DNA of 34,896 nucleotides, from positions 1-34,896 of the forward strand of contig JADFRG010000030.1 in the NCBI GenBank assembly GCA_022561385.1, in the 5' to 3' direction. A program made the translations under genes and the position numbers. The notes beneath the pieces are model-generated. The model was not told the DNA's origin. It worked only from the letters and a program-made list of their open reading frames with translations, and searched no databases. Positions 5,653 to 14,437 of the stretch are shown one piece after another. Numbering within the stretch: position 1 is the first letter of the stretch; each line of letters opens with the position of its first letter. This DNA is from Chloroflexota bacterium. GTDB lineage: Bacteria; Chloroflexota; Anaerolineae; Anaerolineales; E44-bin32.

Positions 5653-8235
5653 TTAGACCGGCAGCGTAAAGTAGAAGGTGGAGCCTTGGCCAGGCCGGCT
5701 CTCCACCCAGATCCGACCCCCATGGGCCTCAACCGCCAACCGGCAGAATGCGAGGCCAAGTCCCAGTCCCTTGGACGGACCCTGGGACTGCACGCGCTCG
5801 AATTTTTCAAATATGCGGGCCTGATCCTCGGGCGGGATGCCGGGCCCATTATCTCTCACCGCTACCTGCAATTCATCATTTACCTCACCCACAGATACGG
5901 AGATTTTCCCGTCCGTGCGCGAATACTTGATGGCGTTTTCTAGCAGGTTAATAAGCACCCTGCGCATCATCTCCCCATCCATTTCTATCTGCGGCAGACT
6001 TTCCGGACCCAGATCAAAACTCAGCACGTGGCCCTTACCTTCCGCCACAGGAAGGACCTCTTCTACCGCCTCGACCACCAGGCTGCTCAGCGAGCCCTTG
6101 GTCTTGTATAACACGGCCTGCCCCGCCTCGAGCTGTTCCAGGTCGAGCAGCTGCTCAATCAGGCGCGAGAGTCTGCGACCGGATCGAAGCGCAATCGCCA
6201 GCACCGCCTGTATCGCCTCGTCGTCGTCTGTCACAGAGGTCTTCAGCACCTCCAGGCTGGACAAGACGTTTCCAAGCGGCGAGCGCAGGTCGTGAAAGAT
6301 CATGGAAGTCAGGTCCGCGCGGAGTTCATCGAGCGCCAATCGTTCGGAAATGTCTCGCATGATCCACTGCAGATACGGCTTGCGTTCGATGTCGATACGT
6401 TTGACATAAATCTCGATCGGCACCGAGCTGCCGTCCTTCAGTTCGGCTTCCGATTCGTACCAAATGGTCTGACCCAGCTCAAGCTGCCCCAGGTCATCCG
6501 GCAGCCGCTGCTCGTTGGCCTTATGCAGGCTCAGCACCGAGCGGCCCAAGACGGCCGCGCTGGAGTAGCCGAGAAAAGCCTCTGCGCGGTGATTGGCGTC
6601 GGTGACGCGGCCATCAAGATCACTGATCAGAATGGGGTCGATGCTGTCTTCGAACAGGCCTGCGTATCGCAATCGCGCGGCCTGCGTCTCTGCAAACAGC
6701 TGCGCATGCGCAATGGCTGTGCCGGCCAGCCCCGCGATGCTCCGCAGCACCTCCAGGTTGAGGGGAGAAAATTCGTGGCTGCGGGGGTTGACCGCCTCCA
6801 GCACACCAATGATGCGGCGCTGAACCGATATAGGGACGGCGGCGATGGTTCGCGTCTCGAAACCCGCCTCTTCATCGGCGCCGGAATAAAAACGTTCGTC
6901 GGCCTTGACGTCCGGGACGACAATTGGCTCGTCGTGTTCCGCCACCCAGCCTGCGATGCCCTCCCCCTTCTGAAGTTTCAGGCCGATGATTTTTTCCGCC
7001 GCCCCGCCCAGGGCGTTGCGAAATTCCAGCTCACCGGTCTCCGCATCGACCAGGGCCAGAGAGGCCCCCTCGCAGTCCAACGAACGGATGGTCTCTGAGA
7101 GGATACGCTGAAGCACTTCCTCGAGCTTGAGCGTGGAAGTGACGGCACGCGCGGTCTCGGCTAACGCACGCGTGGCCTCCAATTGTTGCTGACTATCGGC
7201 GAATAATTGTGCGTTGGCGACCGCGGTCGCCGCATGATCGGCGAAACCGGCGACGACCTCCACATCGCGCTCATCGAATGCGCCCACCTGCCGGCTGTCC
7301 AGAGAGAGCAGGCCCACGGCCTTCTCCCGAAGAACCAGCGGCGCACCGATCCATCCCCGGATGAGCTTCGCCCCGGGCATCGAATCGCTCTCGACCCAGC
7401 CCTCTTCGGCCTGCACATCCGCCTTCATGATCGGCCCCCCGCTCGCCAGGACCTTCCAGGCCAACACATTTGGGTCCTTCATCAGCCGCTCGCCGATCAG
7501 GCTATCGCCCTCCTCCAGGCCTATCGAGGCGGCCAGCCGCAGAGATTCGTCTTCCAGCACGAAGATGCTGGCGCTGTCGTAGTCCACGACCCGCGCCAGT
7601 TGCCGGAGAACCTGTTCGAAAACCAGGCCGGGGTCGAGCGCCGAATTGATGATGCGGGCAATCTCCTGCAGGGTCTCCGCGAAACTCTTCCGCTCCCGCT
7701 CGGCGCGAAAGAGGCGTGCGTTTTCGACCGCGATGCCCGCCTGGTCCGCAATGGCCTGCAGCAGGTCAAGATCGTCCCGGGTGAACTGGCCCGGTTCTGG
7801 GTGTACAAGCGTCACCACTCCCACGATACGGTCCCGCGCCAAAAAGGGAGCGCTGATCGCGGAGTGGGCCTTTCCGTCCTCGTCTTCCGGATGCCGGTCC
7901 AGCCAGCGTGTATCGGTGAGCGTGTTTTCCACAAGCGCCGCTTTCCGATTCTTGACCACCGATCCTGCCAGCCCCTGCTCGAAGGTCTCCGCCAGGCGTT
8001 CGGCGGTGTGGTCGTGCACCTTTCCATCGTAGGCCAGTGCGCCTTCGATGACCCGGCCCTCCTCATCGAGCACCAGGATGCTGCCGCTGAGCGCGCCCAC
8101 ATTGGTCATGGTCAATTCCAGCACGCGCTGCAGCAGGTCGCCCAAATCCAGCTCGCCGGTGAGCTCGCGACTGATGGCATAGAGCAGATCCAGGGAGGCG
8201 CGTTCGCGCTCGGTGGCTTGCGCTTCTGCGCTCAC
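5653..8235 (-). CDS. Three-GAF, PAS-containing soluble sensor histidine kinase
   Basis: This 860-residue kinase has no obvious membrane segment or signal peptide, so it probably senses cytoplasmic ligands or redox state. The layout is GAF (about 15-175), GAF (190-350), GAF (355-520), PAS (520-640), HisKA with MIFHDLRSPLGN (phosphoacceptor His near 648) and HATPase_c. In the last domain the N box is NLLENAIKYS, the G1 box DNGPGIPPEDQARIFEKF and the G2 region GLGLGLAFCRL. The GTG at 8235 is the likely start. It lies 66 bases after threonine synthase and is followed by the degenerate metallo-beta-lactamase gene. No response regulator is adjacent; the CheY-like protein at 12.0 kb is a possible but unproven partner. 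Confidence 0.92.
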   Translation of the reverse strand: MSAEAQATERERASLDLLYAISRELTGELDLGDLLQRVLELTMTNVGALSGSILVLDEEGRVIEGALAYDGKVHDHTAERLAETFEQGLAGSVVKNRKAALVENTLTDTRWLDRHPEDEDGKAHSAISAPFLARDRIVGVVTLVHPEPGQFTRDDLDLLQAIADQAGIAVENARLFRAERERKSFAETLQEIARIINSALDPGLVFEQVLRQLARVVDYDSASIFVLEDESLRLAASIGLEEGDSLIGERLMKDPNVLAWKVLASGGPIMKADVQAEEGWVESDSMPGAKLIRGWIGAPLVLREKAVGLLSLDSRQVGAFDERDVEVVAGFADHAATAVANAQLFADSQQQLEATRALAETARAVTSTLKLEEVLQRILSETIRSLDCEGASLALVDAETGELEFRNALGGAAEKIIGLKLQKGEGIAGWVAEHDEPIVVPDVKADERFYSGADEEAGFETRTIAAVPISVQRRIIGVLEAVNPRSHEFSPLNLEVLRSIAGLAGTAIAHAQLFAETQAARLRYAGLFEDSIDPILISDLDGRVTDANHRAEAFLGYSSAAVLGRSVLSLHKANEQRLPDDLGQLELGQTIWYESEAELKDGSSVPIEIYVKRIDIERKPYLQWIMRDISERLALDELRADLTSMIFHDLRSPLGNVLSSLEVLKTSVTDDDEAIQAVLAIALRSGRRLSRLIEQLLDLEQLEAGQAVLYKTKGSLSSLVVEAVEEVLPVAEGKGHVLSFDLGPESLPQIEMDGEMMRRVLINLLENAIKYSRTDGKISVSVGEVNDELQVAVRDNGPGIPPEDQARIFEKFERVQSQGPSKGLGLGLAFCRLAVEAHGGRIWVESRPGQGSTFYFTLPV

Positions 8236-8301
8236 AACAGGGGCCTCACTTTGTGGCCATCACACAGAGACGATCCGGCTTGGGGGTATACACATCGGCA
8301 A

Positions 8302-9459
8302 TCATGAGAGGTATTTCAATCCGGTGCCGGTGTTGAAAAGCACCACGCGTTCATCGGGCTCAACCTCGCCCGACTGAACCAATTTTTCCAGGCCTGCGAG
8401 GGTGGCCGCCCCTTCCGGGCAGGCAAATATGCCCTCGGCGCGTGCCAGCTCGGCCTCCGAAGCCGCGATCTGCTCTTCGCTGACCGCCACCGCCGAACCG
8501 CCACTTTCACGGATCGCACGCAAGATCAGACGGTCGGCGTAAGGTTTGGCCACCCGCAAGCCGGGCGCCCGTGTAGGATTGGATTTGGCGGCGACCACTC
8601 GATCGGCTCCGGACCGCATCGCATCCACGATAGGGGCGCAGGCCTCGGACTGAACACTCACCATTCTTGGACGACGAGAATCCACCCAACCCAGCTCTTC
8701 TAGCTCTTCAAAGGCCTTCCACATGCCGACCAATCCGGTGCCGCCGCCGGTAGGGTAGATCACCACTTCGGGCAGCTCCCATCCAAAATCGTCGGCCAGC
8801 TCCAGCCCCATAGTTTTCTTGCCTTCGACTCGATAAGGCTCGCGAAAGGTAGAGAAATTCGTCCAGCCTCGGCTGCTCGCCTCGGCAGCCGCCTCCCGAC
8901 CGGCGTCCTCAATGGTTCCTTCGACGAGTTGAAGATCGGAACCGGCGGCGAGGACCTCGGCTTGATTCGAGGCGGGCGCGTCGCGCGGCATGTATATATG
9001 GGCCGGAATCCCGGCCCGCGCGGCATAGTTGGCCAGCGCACCCCCCGCGTTTCCCGCCGTGGGCGTTACCGCCTCTTCCGTGCCCAGTTCTATAGCGCGT
9101 GAGAGCGCAACTGCCATGCCGCGTGCCTTAAATGTTCCGGTGGGATTGACGCCTTCGTCTTTGACATAAAGCCGCTTTAACCCCAAACGCTCCCCTATTC
9201 GCCTGAGCGGCAATAGCGGAGTATCCCCCTCGCCTAACGTAAAACGTTTACCAGGGTCACGAACGGGAAGCAGCTCGGCCCATCGCCATAACCCGGCGGG
9301 GCGGGCGCTCACCCTCTCACGTGATAACGCCCGAGCGGTTTGAGCCAGGTCGTACCGCGCAAAAAGCGGTGAATCGCAGCTTTCGCACACCGTTTGGACG
9401 ACATCTGCCTCGAACTCCTCCCCACACTCTGGGCACTGAAGGCCGGTGAGGGTGCTCAT
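8302..9459 (-). CDS. thrC: Threonine synthase
   Basis: This 385-residue PLP enzyme converts O-phosphohomoserine to threonine, the last step of threonine synthesis. It begins with a small zinc-ribbon-like segment, CPECGEEF and CESCDSPL (Cys 9, 12, 25, 28), as in many archaeal and Chloroflexota threonine synthases. The PLP lysine is K111 in NPTGTFKARG. The glycine-rich phosphate loop is PTGGGTGLVG. The ATG at 9459 is preferred over an in-frame TTG at 9495, because an extended -10 box ends 9 bases upstream of 9459 and the upstream TTG would not be transcribed. Related fold-type II enzymes (threonine dehydratase) are less likely because of the zinc ribbon. Confidence 0.9.
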   Translation of the reverse strand: MSTLTGLQCPECGEEFEADVVQTVCESCDSPLFARYDLAQTARALSRERVSARPAGLWRWAELLPVRDPGKRFTLGEGDTPLLPLRRIGERLGLKRLYVKDEGVNPTGTFKARGMAVALSRAIELGTEEAVTPTAGNAGGALANYAARAGIPAHIYMPRDAPASNQAEVLAAGSDLQLVEGTIEDAGREAAAEASSRGWTNFSTFREPYRVEGKKTMGLELADDFGWELPEVVIYPTGGGTGLVGMWKAFEELEELGWVDSRRPRMVSVQSEACAPIVDAMRSGADRVVAAKSNPTRAPGLRVAKPYADRLILRAIRESGGSAVAVSEEQIAASEAELARAEGIFACPEGAATLAGLEKLVQSGEVEPDERVVLFNTGTGLKYLS

Positions 9460-9468
9460 GTCCGCCGA

Positions 9469-9477
9469 AGTATAGCA
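9469..9477 (-). promoter_or_regulatory. Extended -10 promoter of thrC
   Basis: On the minus strand TGCTATACT ends 9 bases before the ATG at 9459. A TTGGCC lies 15 bases upstream of the -10 hexamer and could act as a weak -35. The predicted start site is about 2 bases from the start codon, so the message is near-leaderless. Confidence 0.5.
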
Positions 9478-9641
9478 TAGCGAATTTTTGGCCAAATGTG
9501 GAAATAAGAGGCGTGTTTGAGGCGTGCGGGGGGCCTGATTTTTGCAGCCAGGGGCCAGTTGACGGGCCGTTTATCCCTCTTCTTGAGCGGCCCGCGAAAG
9601 ACCGGTTAGCCATCGCAGAACGCGATGCTTGCACATTTCCA

Positions 9642-10604
9642 TTACCGATAGGAGCGCATCATCCAGGTGAGCGTGCGCTGCTCTCGAAAACCCATGCCGC
9701 GCAGTGTCTCCGGTGCCACATCGGCGGGATAGTCCATTACGATGGAGCGCCGCCTGGCGCGGATTCGGCTAAGCGCTTGAGACAGCAGCCCCTCTTCGAT
9801 CTCGCCATGCCGCGCAGGATCTACCAGAAGCACGAACCGCTGCATCCCGGATCCGTGGATCGACAGGCTGCCGACAAGCTGGCCCGCTTCTCGCCGGACG
9901 AAGTGCAGCTTGGCTTCTCGCCCGAAATATTGACCGAGCCCAGAGGGACGGAAATATCCCGGCTCCAAAGGGTACGGCCAAACCAGCCCCTCGGGCGACA
10001 CTCGCTCCGCCAACGCCCACTGCTGCGTCCACTCGGAAGCGCGCCGCGGCCGAACTGACTGGCCGCGACCGGTTCCACTCCATGGCAATCCTCGCGGCCG
10101 TCGCCAGGTAGTGCGGGTCGCAATCGGTAGATATCCCATCGAGTGATAGAGCGACAGGGCGGCTACGTTATTCCGCTGCACCTGCAAATAGATCGCTTCG
10201 GCTCCCATTTTCACGGCGAGTTCATCCGCGGCGCCCACCATCCGCCGCGCAATTCCCCGCCGCCGATAATCAGGGTATACGGCCACGTTGGCCATCACCC
10301 AGCGCCGCGGATATCCCTTGACCGGCAAGAGGCTGGCGTTGCCCACGATACGCTGATTTTCCTCCCAGACGATTCCCTGCGGGCGAGCCGACTGCGGCAG
10401 CAGCACGCGGCTGAGCGCCCAGCCGACCCACCCCATGCGGCCTAACGTGCGCATTTCGCGCACCATGCGGCGGCCGGTTCGATCCAGGTCCCCGCTGAAG
10501 GCCATCTCGATCAGATCCGCCACCTGGCCCATGTCTCGCTGCGGGTCGATGGGTCTCAATCCGAGGGACGCGTTGGATGCGCCTGCGAGGATGCCGGCGG
10601 TCAC
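9642..10604 (-). CDS. GNAT-family N-acetyltransferase, probably two GNAT folds
   Basis: The N-terminal half of this 320-residue protein is a clear GNAT domain. Acetyl-CoA-binding motif A is VAVYPDYRRRGIARRMV (about 107-123), followed by QRNNVAALSLYHSMGY. The C-terminal half (about 190-320) has a similar length and ends in ALSRIRARRRS and LRGMGFREQRTLTWMMR, consistent with a degenerate second GNAT fold. The substrate is unknown; ribosomal-protein or small-molecule acetylation are both possible. The start is GTG with no strong Shine-Dalgarno. The gene stands alone, 183 bases from thrC and divergent from the class V aminotransferase. Confidence 0.8.
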   Translation of the reverse strand: MTAGILAGASNASLGLRPIDPQRDMGQVADLIEMAFSGDLDRTGRRMVREMRTLGRMGWVGWALSRVLLPQSARPQGIVWEENQRIVGNASLLPVKGYPRRWVMANVAVYPDYRRRGIARRMVGAADELAVKMGAEAIYLQVQRNNVAALSLYHSMGYLPIATRTTWRRPRGLPWSGTGRGQSVRPRRASEWTQQWALAERVSPEGLVWPYPLEPGYFRPSGLGQYFGREAKLHFVRREAGQLVGSLSIHGSGMQRFVLLVDPARHGEIEEGLLSQALSRIRARRRSIVMDYPADVAPETLRGMGFREQRTLTWMMRSYR

Positions 10605-10715
10605 CGTGAACGCTCGCGTAATCGGACGGTTTTGCTCAAGATCTTGTCGGGAACACGTCGGCTAGATTGAACATATCATGCTCCGTATCCACCTTCATAC
10701 AATAGATCACGCGCT

Positions 10716-10731
10716 TCAGGCGTTCACCTGA
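10716..10731. promoter_or_regulatory. 16-base imperfect palindrome, possible operator
   Basis: TCAGGCGTTCACCTGA has complementary arms at 6 of 7 pairs. It lies in the 227-base divergent region between the GNAT gene and the class V aminotransferase. It may be a regulator site for one or both genes; this is inference only. Confidence 0.3.
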
Positions 10732-10807
10732 TAACCGGCGTGCCCCAGCCGAGATTTGCCATTCTCTTGAGGCGCCTGCCGCCCCTGTACCTTTTCGGAA
10801 GCTCGGA

Positions 10808-10813
10808 TAAAAT
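10808..10813 (+). promoter_or_regulatory. Candidate -10 box of the class V aminotransferase
   Basis: TAAAAT lies 18 bases before the ATG, with a GAGGT Shine-Dalgarno in between. Unlike several neighbours, this gene appears to have a short normal leader. No good -35 is visible. Confidence 0.35.
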
Positions 10814-10831
10814 CAGCCGCGCGAGGTACTC

Positions 10832-11896
10832 ATGGCTAAGTTATTTATACCCGGTCCGACGGACGTAAACCCCGATGTGCTGAATGCCCAGGCGCAACCG
10901 ATGGCGGGGCACCGCAGCCAGGATTTCCAGGATCTGTACGCGCGCATTCAGCCTCGCCTGCAGCAGGTACTGCAGACTGAAAGCCGCGTCTACGTCACGG
11001 CCTCTTCCGGCAGCGGGATGTGGGAGGGAGCGATGCGCAGCCTGATACGCGAACGGCTGCTGCTTTGTGTTTGCGGTGCCTTCGGACAACGCTGGGCGGA
11101 TATGGCAGAAGGAAACGGCCTCGCCTTCGATCAATTGGACGTCGAGTGGGGCGAGCCTAACCTGCCCGAGCAGGTCGTCGCGGCCCTGGCCGAGAAGAAG
11201 TACGACACGCTGGCCGTAGTGCACAACGAAACCTCAACCGGGGTCGAAAATCCGGTGGAGAAAATCGTCAAGGCGGCCCGGGAAACGCAGCCGAACCTGA
11301 TCGTGATGATCGATGCGGTTTCCTCCGCGGCGGGAGTCCGAATCCCTGTCGATGACTGGGGTCTGGACGTGCTGGTGACCTCCTCGCAAAAATGTTTTGC
11401 CCTCCCGCCGGGCCTGGCACTAGCGGCAGTGAGCGACCGCGCGCTCGAACGTGCGGCCCAGGTATCCCATCGGGGCTGGTATTTCGATCTGCTGCTACTC
11501 GAGGAATACCATCAACGCAATTTCACTCCCGCTACCCCGGCCATTACCCTACTTTATGCCCTCGATTACCAACTGGATCGCATCCTGTCCGAGGGGGCCG
11601 AAGCTCGGCAGGCTCGCCACGAACACATGGCGAATCTCGTTCAGGCATGGGCGAAGGAACATTTCGAACTGTTCGCCGCGGAGGGATATCGATCGAGGAC
11701 CGTGACCGCCATCCGCAACACCCGGCAGATAGATATCCCAGCCCTCAACCGCCACCTGGCCCAATACGACATGACCCTGGCCAACGGTTATGGGCCTCTG
11801 AAAAACAAAACCTTCCGCATCGGCCACATGGGCGAAATTCAACCCGCCGATGTCGAAGAACTGCTCGCTCACATCGATGAGTTCCTGGCCTCGTAG
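10832..11896 (+). CDS. Class V aminotransferase (serine/alanine-glyoxylate type)
   Basis: This 354-residue fold-type I PLP enzyme belongs to the group that includes alanine:glyoxylate and serine:pyruvate aminotransferase. The N-terminus FIPGPTDVNPDVLNA is typical. Further motifs are ASSGSGMWEGAMRS, HNETSTGVENPV and MIDAVSSAAG (D161). The PLP lysine is K187 in VTSSQKCFALPPG. The substrate could be serine, alanine or another small amino acid with glyoxylate or a keto acid. Phosphoserine aminotransferase is less likely on motif grounds. The ATG is preceded by GAGGT. No pathway neighbours are adjacent, so the physiological role (glyoxylate detoxification or serine metabolism) is open. Confidence 0.88.
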   Translation: MAKLFIPGPTDVNPDVLNAQAQPMAGHRSQDFQDLYARIQPRLQQVLQTESRVYVTASSGSGMWEGAMRSLIRERLLLCVCGAFGQRWADMAEGNGLAFDQLDVEWGEPNLPEQVVAALAEKKYDTLAVVHNETSTGVENPVEKIVKAARETQPNLIVMIDAVSSAAGVRIPVDDWGLDVLVTSSQKCFALPPGLALAAVSDRALERAAQVSHRGWYFDLLLLEEYHQRNFTPATPAITLLYALDYQLDRILSEGAEARQARHEHMANLVQAWAKEHFELFAAEGYRSRTVTAIRNTRQIDIPALNRHLAQYDMTLANGYGPLKNKTFRIGHMGEIQPADVEELLAHIDEFLAS

Positions 11897-11920
11897 GTTA
11901 GGACCGCCCCGTACCCTTTT

Positions 11921-11984
11921 CTCCCGCGCTCCTCCGCACCCGCGCTCCGCCGCTCCTCTGCTCCTGCGATCCGCTGCTCACTCC
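11921..11984. repeat. GCTC-rich simple repeat
   Basis: The intergenic stretch is built of CGCTCCTC, CGCTCCGC and TGCTCCTG units. It is compositionally the reverse complement of the repeat at 4749-4808. It sits directly after the aminotransferase stop and upstream of the response regulator promoter. Confidence 0.6.
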
Positions 11985-12001
11985 CAGCCTGCTAACGGAC
12001 G

Positions 12002-12029
12002 TTGTCCTTGAAACCGAATCCGCTACAAT
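12002..12029 (+). promoter_or_regulatory. Promoter of the response regulator operon
   Basis: TTGTCC (12002-12007), a 16-base spacer and TACAAT (12024-12029). Only 6 bases separate the -10 box from the ATG, so transcription should start at the start codon itself. Confidence 0.55.
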
Positions 12030-12035
12030 TTAGGG

Positions 12036-12662
12036 ATGGACCTGGGTCCGATCCTCATCGTGGAGGACATTCCCTACCTACTTGAGCTCATGGAAGTGAC
12101 GCTCAAGTACAAGGGTTATTCCGTGATCACCGCGCGCGACGGCGATGAGGCCTTGAGCATGACTTCGGTCGAGAAGCCGGCTCTCATTCTTACCGACGTC
12201 TTGATGCCCAAGCTGGACGGATTCTCTCTTGCCCACAAGATCCGCAGCAACCCCAAGACCCAAGAGATTCCGATCATCTTCGTTTCCGCCACATATATCT
12301 CCGAGGCGGACAAGGCCTTTGCTTTGAGCCTGGGTGCAGTGCGATTCCTGGAGAAACCGGTGGAGGCCGAGGAGCTGCTGCTCACCGTGGCGGAGGTATT
12401 GACTCAAGTTCCTTCCGCACTTCCCCCGCCGATTTCAAACGCCGAATTTTATCGAGGTTATCAGGAGCGCCTGGAAGCCAAGCTGGCCGACAAACGCGAG
12501 CAGATCGGTCGCGCCAAACGACTTGTGGACACGGTTCCCGACGAACAGCGGCCCATGTTTGAGGCGCTGCTGGTACAGACCGAAGTGCAGCGCGGCCAGC
12601 TCGAAACCGAATTGGCGACGGTTCGTGAGCGCCTCGACGAGGGAGCCGTCACCGAACCTTGA
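12036..12662 (+). CDS. CheY-like response regulator with helical C-terminal extension
   Basis: The first ~120 residues of this 208-residue protein form a receiver domain. The acidic pocket is VEDI, the phosphoacceptor is D54 in LTDVLMPKLDG, the switch Ser is in IFVSATY, and the Lys is in RFLEKPVEAEEL. Residues about 137-205 are charged and strongly helical (YQERLEAKLADKREQ, LETELATVRERLDE) and may form a coiled coil. There is no DNA-binding domain, so output is probably by protein contact. The last codons overlap the TTG start of the phosphatase gene (TTGA), implying translational coupling. The start appears leaderless. A cognate kinase is not adjacent. Confidence 0.9.
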   Translation: MDLGPILIVEDIPYLLELMEVTLKYKGYSVITARDGDEALSMTSVEKPALILTDVLMPKLDGFSLAHKIRSNPKTQEIPIIFVSATYISEADKAFALSLGAVRFLEKPVEAEELLLTVAEVLTQVPSALPPPISNAEFYRGYQERLEAKLADKREQIGRAKRLVDTVPDEQRPMFEALLVQTEVQRGQLETELATVRERLDEGAVTEP

Positions 12663-13489
12663 CGCAGGACCGTTTACAGCTGGCGATCGAACTGGCCCGC
12701 CGTGCAGGCGGGCTCCTTCTTGAGGGCCAGGGCACGCGCCTGCGCGTCTCGAAAAAGGGCGCCACCGACCTGGTTACCGATTACGATCTGAAATCAGAAC
12801 GAATGCTGGTGGCGGGCATTCGCAGCGCCTATCCGGACGACGCCATCATGGCGGAAGAAGGGACCGGCTCTGACTCCCTGGGAGGTGCTCCAGGGCAAGC
12901 CCTGGGAAGTGATTCAGGACAAGCCGGCGCGGCAGAACATCTCTGGCTGGTCGATCCTCTGGACGGCACGACCAACTATGCGCACGGAGTGCCCTTCTAT
13001 TCGGTGTCGATCGGGCTGATGGCGAGCGGGCGGTTAATCTTCGGAGTAGTGTACGATCCCAATAGAGACGAACTTTTTCACGCCAGTGAGGGCAGAGGCG
13101 CCTGGCTCGGCGATCGGCCGCTTCAAGTCTCGGAGACCCGCGTTCTGGAGGACAGCCTACTCGTCACTGGATTCCCCTACGACATTCGCACCAACCCCAA
13201 CAACAACCTGGACCACTTCGGTGATTTCGCCGTGCGCACGCGGGCGGTACGGCGGCTGGGTTCCGCGGCGCTTGACTTAGCCTACGTGGCCGCCGGACGA
13301 TTCGAGGGGTACTGGGAGCTTCGCCTCAACCCCTGGGACTGGGCCGCGGGCGTGCTGCTGACCCGCGAGGCGGGCGGTATGGTCACCACTTTCTCAGGGG
13401 ATGACAAAGTGCTTGGCGGGGACGAAACGCTGCTGGCCACGAATCGCCTGGTTCACGAGCAAATGATGGCCCTGCTCGGTCAAAACTGA
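12659..13489 (+). CDS. Inositol-monophosphatase-family phosphatase
   Basis: This 276-residue Mg2+-dependent phosphatase is of the IMPase/SuhB/CysQ superfamily. Metal-binding motifs are the Glu of AEEG, WLVDPLDGTTNYAHG and NPWDWAAGVLL. Members hydrolyse inositol-1-phosphate, 3'-phosphoadenosine phosphate or sugar bisphosphates; the exact substrate is not evident. The start is TTG, overlapping the response regulator stop by 4 bases. Between the catalytic Glu and the VDPLDGT strand is an insert of about 25 residues containing a perfectly in-frame tandem repeat, LGGAPGQA-LGSDSGQA (74-89). Confidence 0.9.
   Translation: MTQDRLQLAIELARRAGGLLLEGQGTRLRVSKKGATDLVTDYDLKSERMLVAGIRSAYPDDAIMAEEGTGSDSLGGAPGQALGSDSGQAGAAEHLWLVDPLDGTTNYAHGVPFYSVSIGLMASGRLIFGVVYDPNRDELFHASEGRGAWLGDRPLQVSETRVLEDSLLVTGFPYDIRTNPNNNLDHFGDFAVRTRAVRRLGSAALDLAYVAAGRFEGYWELRLNPWDWAAGVLLTREAGGMVTTFSGDDKVLGGDETLLATNRLVHEQMMALLGQN
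12878..12925 (+). repeat. In-frame 24-base tandem duplication inside the phosphatase gene
   Basis: Two adjacent 24-base units (12878-12901 and 12902-12925) match at 20 of 24 positions and encode LGGAPGQA and LGSDSGQA. They lie in a surface loop region, so the reading frame and active site should be preserved. Confidence 0.8.
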
Positions 13490-13506
13490 GCGCGCTGGCG
13501 CTTATT
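13489..13506. terminator. Small hairpin between convergent genes
   Basis: Arms AGCGC/GCGCT around GCTG, followed by TATT on the plus strand, lie between the convergent phosphatase and surE stops. The stem is short, so terminator function is tentative. Confidence 0.35.
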
Positions 13507-13528
13507 GGGGCCCAAGGCTTCGGCGGAC

Positions 13529-14344
13529 TCAATCGTACGCGCGGAGCCGACTTTCAAGCTCACCGAAATCCACGCGGGCCGTCATATCCAGGCTGAGGGG
13601 TGTGACGGAAATTTCCTTCGCAACTCGCACCGCGTATACATCAGAGTCCGGTTCCAACAGTTTTTCGTCGAAGCGGATCTCGAAGTCCACGCGCACCTCT
13701 TCGTCAAGGTGTTCGCGCACGGGACTCAGCGGGACGTAATACTGGGACCGCGAAAGCCGCGTGAGCCGCCAGGGGGTCTCCGACGTGGCGCCGGAGGGGA
13801 CATCGATCTTGAGCACGTTGACGTCGGGGAAAGTTTCACCTTCCAACAGGATTTGTCCGAAATGTGCGGTGTAGTGAGCCGCGGCCGAGAAGTCGGCGCT
13901 GGCGTCGGCCAATTGATGCTCTTTCGGCATCTCGAGCGAAACCGCCATGGATGGGATTCCGAAGGCCGCCCCTTCCAGCGCGGCCCCGACCGTGCCGGAG
14001 ATGGTGATGCTGACGGTCAGGTTCTCGCCCCGATTAATGCCCGCTACGACCAGATCGGGAGGCTCCTCCATGAGCTCCAGAATGCCATGCTGAACGGTCT
14101 GCGCGGGCGAACCGCCCACGGCATAAACCTTCCAGGTGACGCCGTGGATCGTAACTTCTTCTTCTCGCAGCCTGCCGTCCGAGGCCTGCGGCATGCTGCG
14201 TCCCGCCCCCGAATGTTGATCGCGCGGTGCGGCCACGGTGACAAACCCCAACCCTGAGAGCGCTTCCGCCGCGGCCCACAAGCCGTCGGATCGAATTCCG
14301 TCGTCATTGGTCAGCAGGATCTGAGGCTTCTTGGCCTTGCCCAT
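13529..14344 (-). CDS. surE: 5'/3'-nucleotidase SurE
   Basis: This 271-residue protein matches SurE, a metal-dependent nucleoside monophosphate phosphatase of stationary-phase survival. The signature LLTNDDGIRSDGL contains the metal-binding Asp pair (D14, D15). RDQHSGAGRS supplies the conserved Ser, and VVAGINRGENL the conserved Asn. The core reads TISGTVGAALEGAAFGIPSMA. The start at ATG 14344 follows an extended -10 box by 6 bases, so the message is probably leaderless. It is convergent with the phosphatase gene. Length is normal. Confidence 0.94.
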   Translation of the reverse strand: MGKAKKPQILLTNDDGIRSDGLWAAAEALSGLGFVTVAAPRDQHSGAGRSMPQASDGRLREEEVTIHGVTWKVYAVGGSPAQTVQHGILELMEEPPDLVVAGINRGENLTVSITISGTVGAALEGAAFGIPSMAVSLEMPKEHQLADASADFSAAAHYTAHFGQILLEGETFPDVNVLKIDVPSGATSETPWRLTRLSRSQYYVPLSPVREHLDEEVRVDFEIRFDEKLLEPDSDVYAVRVAKEISVTPLSLDMTARVDFGELESRLRAYD

Positions 14345-14350
14345 CGCGCA

Positions 14351-14359
14351 ATCTTATCA
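14351..14359 (-). promoter_or_regulatory. Extended -10 promoter of surE
   Basis: On the minus strand TGATAAGAT ends 6 bases before the ATG. No -35 at the ideal distance is visible. The distance implies a leaderless transcript. Confidence 0.45.
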
Positions 14360-14437
14360 CCGGGACCCGACGTGCACTTCAAGCACGGTTCGAAACCGGA
14401 GACAAATGGTTCCCGCCCCATGACACTAATATCGCAG

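Noticed and set aside
7207-8307. A 366-codon plus-strand frame opposite the histidine kinase
   Set aside because: The composition is that of a codon-shadow of a GC-rich gene; no domain is visible and the opposite strand encodes intact GAF domains.
14380-14400. GGTTCGAAACC, resembling a tRNA T-arm
   Set aside because: The stem pairs badly, and no acceptor stem, D-arm or anticodon arm can be formed around it.
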